46,215 nt of DNA from Bacteroidia bacterium Ga0077558 (GTDB lineage: Bacteria; Bacteroidota; Bacteroidia; Chitinophagales; Chitinophagaceae), in NCBI GenBank assembly GCA_001464625.1, contig LNFJ01000021.1, positions 1-46,215 on the forward strand, in the 5' to 3' direction. The translations under genes were made by a program, and so were the position numbers. The notes under the pieces are model-generated. The model was not told the origin of the DNA. It made no database searches and was given only the letters and a program-made list of their open reading frames with translations. Shown here piece after piece: positions 44,034 to 46,215 of the stretch (positions within the stretch are counted from its first letter, which is position 1; every line of letters starts with the position of its first letter).

Positions 44034-44849
44034 ATGCGTAACATAATTTTATCCTTTATCGCTTCCTTGTTACTGATTGCCTCAAAGTCGGCAACAGCTC
44101 AAGAAGAGATATCCGTTATATCTTTCAACATCCGATTAGATGTACAATCTGATGGAGAAAACCGGTGGGATGCAAGAAAAGAAAAAGTTACTGGCCTGAT
44201 GCGTTTTTATGAACCAGGCTTTATCGGTACACAAGAAGTAATGCATCACCAACTTTTATTTATTAAGGAGGAATTGAAAAGCTATGCACATATTGGCGTT
44301 GGCAGAGATGATGGAAAAGAAAAAGGTGAATACAGTGCAATATTTTATGACTCATTGAAATTTAACGTAAAAGTACAGGCTACCTTTTGGCTTTCGCCTA
44401 CACCGGATACAGTGTCAAAAGCATGGGGCGCCAACATTAACCGGATTTGTACCAATACTCACTTCGATCATCAAAGTGCATTAGCAAGAGCAGAATCAGC
44501 AAAACTGATCATGAAGAAGATAACAGCACTCAATGAGGAAAAAAAATACCCGGTGATATTTACCGGAGATCTGAATGCACAACCAACTGATGAACCGGTT
44601 GTACATGTATCATCGATGATGGACAATGCCAGAACAATTTCTACACAACCACCCTATGGCAGCATCGATACCTGGAATGGATTTCAGTTTGCTAAAAAGC
44701 CAACGGGTTGTATAGATTATATTTTTGTATCTAAAGGGAGAGCCTGGCGAGTAGAAAAGTTTGCCACACTCACTGACTCTTATGATATGAAATATCCTTC
44801 CGATCATTTTCCTGTGATGGCGGTGTTGATTTTTGGAAAAGACAAATAA
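44034..44849 (+). CDS. Endonuclease/exonuclease/phosphatase-fold protein, probable internal deletion
   Basis: The 271-residue protein has a signal peptide (MRNIILSFIASLLLIASKSATAQ) and the EEP (DNase I-like) fold: ISVISFNIRLD, IGTQEVMHHQL (Glu), FTGDLNAQP (D-N) and YPSDHFPV (D-H). The segment RICTNTHFDH goes from the catalytic-core strand to the NTHFDH motif without the 16-18 residues that usually stand between (a hairpin ending in a F-x-V strand). The frame stays open. It would probably be misfolded unless the fold tolerates this. Family members in polysaccharide loci are thought to be secreted phosphodiesterases or glycan-related hydrolases; no substrate can be named. I chose the ATG at 44034, which starts the signal peptide. 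Confidence 0.8.
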   Translation: MRNIILSFIASLLLIASKSATAQEEISVISFNIRLDVQSDGENRWDARKEKVTGLMRFYEPGFIGTQEVMHHQLLFIKEELKSYAHIGVGRDDGKEKGEYSAIFYDSLKFNVKVQATFWLSPTPDTVSKAWGANINRICTNTHFDHQSALARAESAKLIMKKITALNEEKKYPVIFTGDLNAQPTDEPVVHVSSMMDNARTISTQPPYGSIDTWNGFQFAKKPTGCIDYIFVSKGRAWRVEKFATLTDSYDMKYPSDHFPVMAVLIFGKDK

Positions 44850-44875
44850 CTACTTAATAAACTAGCTTGTCAAAT

Positions 44876-46201
44876 ATGAGGAAAAGGAATCAGCTATATT
44901 TTGCAAAGTTTTTTTTACTGTCTCTATTTTTTTATGTTCCAGGGGTATCTGGCATTCAAAAAAATCTTACTGATTCAGCGTTGCTTGATGTGGTACAAAA
45001 GCAAACCTTTCGTTACTTCTGGGATTTTGCACATCCTGTTTCTGGCATGGCACGGGAACGAAGCAATAAAACGTTTGGTTATGGGGATGAAGTGGTAACA
45101 ACAGGCGGAACAGGTTTCGGTATTATGAGTGTGATTGTGGCTGCCGAACGAAAATGGATTACAAGAGACACCGCTGCAAAGTTTATGCTGAAGATGGTAA
45201 ACTTTTTATTAAAAGCACAAAGCTATCATGGCGCATTTCCGCATTGGATGGATGGCGGCACGGGTAAAACAATTCCATTTAGCAGAAAAGATGATGGTGC
45301 GGATTTGGTGGAAACTTCTTATTTATTCCAGGGATTGCTTTGCGCCAGGCAATATTTCAATGGCGATAATAAAATAGAAAAAGAGTTACGCAACCGCATT
45401 TCGTGGATGTGGCCAGATATTGAATGGAATTGGTTCACTCAGGGCCAGGAGGTTTTGTTCTGGCATTGGAGCCCTTACAATGGCTGGGCTATGAACTTTC
45501 CGGTAAGAGGTTTTAATGAATGTTTGATCATGTACATTCTTGCAGCTTCCTCACCTAATGAAAAATACCAGGTTTCATCTGCTGTTTACCATACTGGGTG
45601 GGCACAAAGTAATTTTTTTAAAAACGGAAAAGAATTCTATGGTATCAAACTGCCACTTGGTTTTGATTATGGGGGGCCTTTATTTTTTTCACAGTATTCA
45701 TTTCTGGGTTTAGATCCCCGTGAATTAAAAGATCGTTATGCCGATTATTGGGAGCAAAATAAAAATCATACATTAATTAATCGGGAGCATTGTATTCGTA
45801 ATCCAAAACAATTTAAAGGTTACGGAGTTAACTGCTGGGGGCTTACTGCCAGCGATAGCTACAATGGATATGCAGCTCATTCACCTACAGAAGATTTGGG
45901 AACTATTTCTCCAACAGCAGCATTGAGTGCATTTCCATATACACCAGAGTTTTCTATGCAGGCACTCCGACATTTTTATGAAAACCTGGGCAACAAAATA
46001 TGGAGTGAATATGGATTTGTGGATGCCTTTAATGAAACAAAAAATTGGTATGCTTCATCACATTTGGCAATCGATCAGGGTCCAATAATTGTGATGATTG
46101 AAAATTATCGTTCTGGCTTACTTTGGAAATTATTTATGAGTTGCCCAGAAATTAAAATTGGTTTAAAAAAGCTGGGTTTTGAAAGTCCTGCTTTAAAATG
46201 A
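44876..46201 (+). CDS. GH144-like endo-beta-glucanase
   Basis: The 441-residue protein begins with a signal sequence (FAKFFLLSLFFYVPGVSG) and is a single PF10091-type (glucoamylase-like) catalytic domain: RYFWDFAHPVSGMARER, TTGGTGFGIM, GAFPHWMDG, DDGADLVETSY, WHWSPYNGWAMNFPVRGFNECLIMYILAASS, GPLFFSQYSF, CWGLTASD, GTISPTAAL and AIDQGPIIVMIENYRSGLLW. It lines up along its whole length with the frameshifted neighbour and seems complete. GH144 enzymes cut beta-1,2-glucan to sophorose-type oligosaccharides. I chose the ATG at 44876; the TTG at 44867 adds three residues. It is the one undamaged hydrolase of the locus. Confidence 0.87.
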   Translation: MRKRNQLYFAKFFLLSLFFYVPGVSGIQKNLTDSALLDVVQKQTFRYFWDFAHPVSGMARERSNKTFGYGDEVVTTGGTGFGIMSVIVAAERKWITRDTAAKFMLKMVNFLLKAQSYHGAFPHWMDGGTGKTIPFSRKDDGADLVETSYLFQGLLCARQYFNGDNKIEKELRNRISWMWPDIEWNWFTQGQEVLFWHWSPYNGWAMNFPVRGFNECLIMYILAASSPNEKYQVSSAVYHTGWAQSNFFKNGKEFYGIKLPLGFDYGGPLFFSQYSFLGLDPRELKDRYADYWEQNKNHTLINREHCIRNPKQFKGYGVNCWGLTASDSYNGYAAHSPTEDLGTISPTAALSAFPYTPEFSMQALRHFYENLGNKIWSEYGFVDAFNETKNWYASSHLAIDQGPIIVMIENYRSGLLWKLFMSCPEIKIGLKKLGFESPALK

Positions 46202-46215
46202 CATAGTAGCATTAT

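Overview
The window is from a Bacteroidota chromosome, most probably family Chitinophagaceae. Supporting signs are the SusC/SusD pair with FecI/FecR regulators, Bacteroidota-type promoters (TAnnTTTG at -7), a LytTR response regulator paired with a TPR histidine kinase, a Bacteroidota mobilization module, and glycoside hydrolases that look like GH144 and GH30. The family assignment is inference. There is no rRNA or other taxonomic marker.

Positions 1 to about 22.27 kb form an accessory region that ends exactly at the 3' end of a tRNA-Asn gene, as genomic islands often do. In order it holds: the tail of an RHS-repeat protein with a small TPR protein; a dGTPase-like HD hydrolase overlapping a possible primase-fold protein; a frameshifted single-strand-binding-protein pseudogene (a scar of a conjugative element); a TPR histidine kinase and LytTR regulator; an NYN-domain nuclease; a mobilization module (membrane protein, vWA-like lipoprotein, 54-residue membrane peptide, VirD4/TraG-like ATPase, relaxosome accessory protein, relaxase, HTH protein); a divergent XRE/ImmA pair; a three-gene ubiquitin-like conjugation operon (multi-ubiquitin protein, E2-like protein, JAB-E1 fusion); a CxxC/HNH-like protein; and a two-gene unit of a 64-residue peptide and a C39/papain-like protease.

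The ubiquitin-like operon is the most notable system. It joins a two-domain ubiquitin-like protein, an E2-fold protein and a fused deconjugase-activating enzyme behind a structured 300-base leader. It sits across from an XRE/ImmA regulator pair with candidate operator repeats. This fits anti-phage conflict systems, although the defence role is inferred from families and setting.

Positions 22.3 to 28.3 kb look like core genome: tRNA-Asn, a Rieske ferredoxin, a family 9 glycosyltransferase, an ArnT-like family 39 glycosyltransferase, HflX, an outer-membrane barrel-like protein and a CAU-anticodon tRNA.

Positions 28.3 to 46.2 kb are one polysaccharide utilization locus. It encodes an ECF sigma factor, FecR anti-sigma factor, SusC, SusD, a LamG lipoprotein, a large FG-GAP/ASPIC lipoprotein, two GH30-like enzymes, two GH144-like enzymes and an endonuclease/exonuclease/phosphatase-fold protein. 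The enzymes suggest a beta-glucan substrate such as beta-1,2- and/or beta-1,6-glucan. Four consecutive genes between 40.6 and 44.5 kb each seem to lack about 15 to 18 internal codons; two are frameshifted. This is either real decay or an assembly fault.
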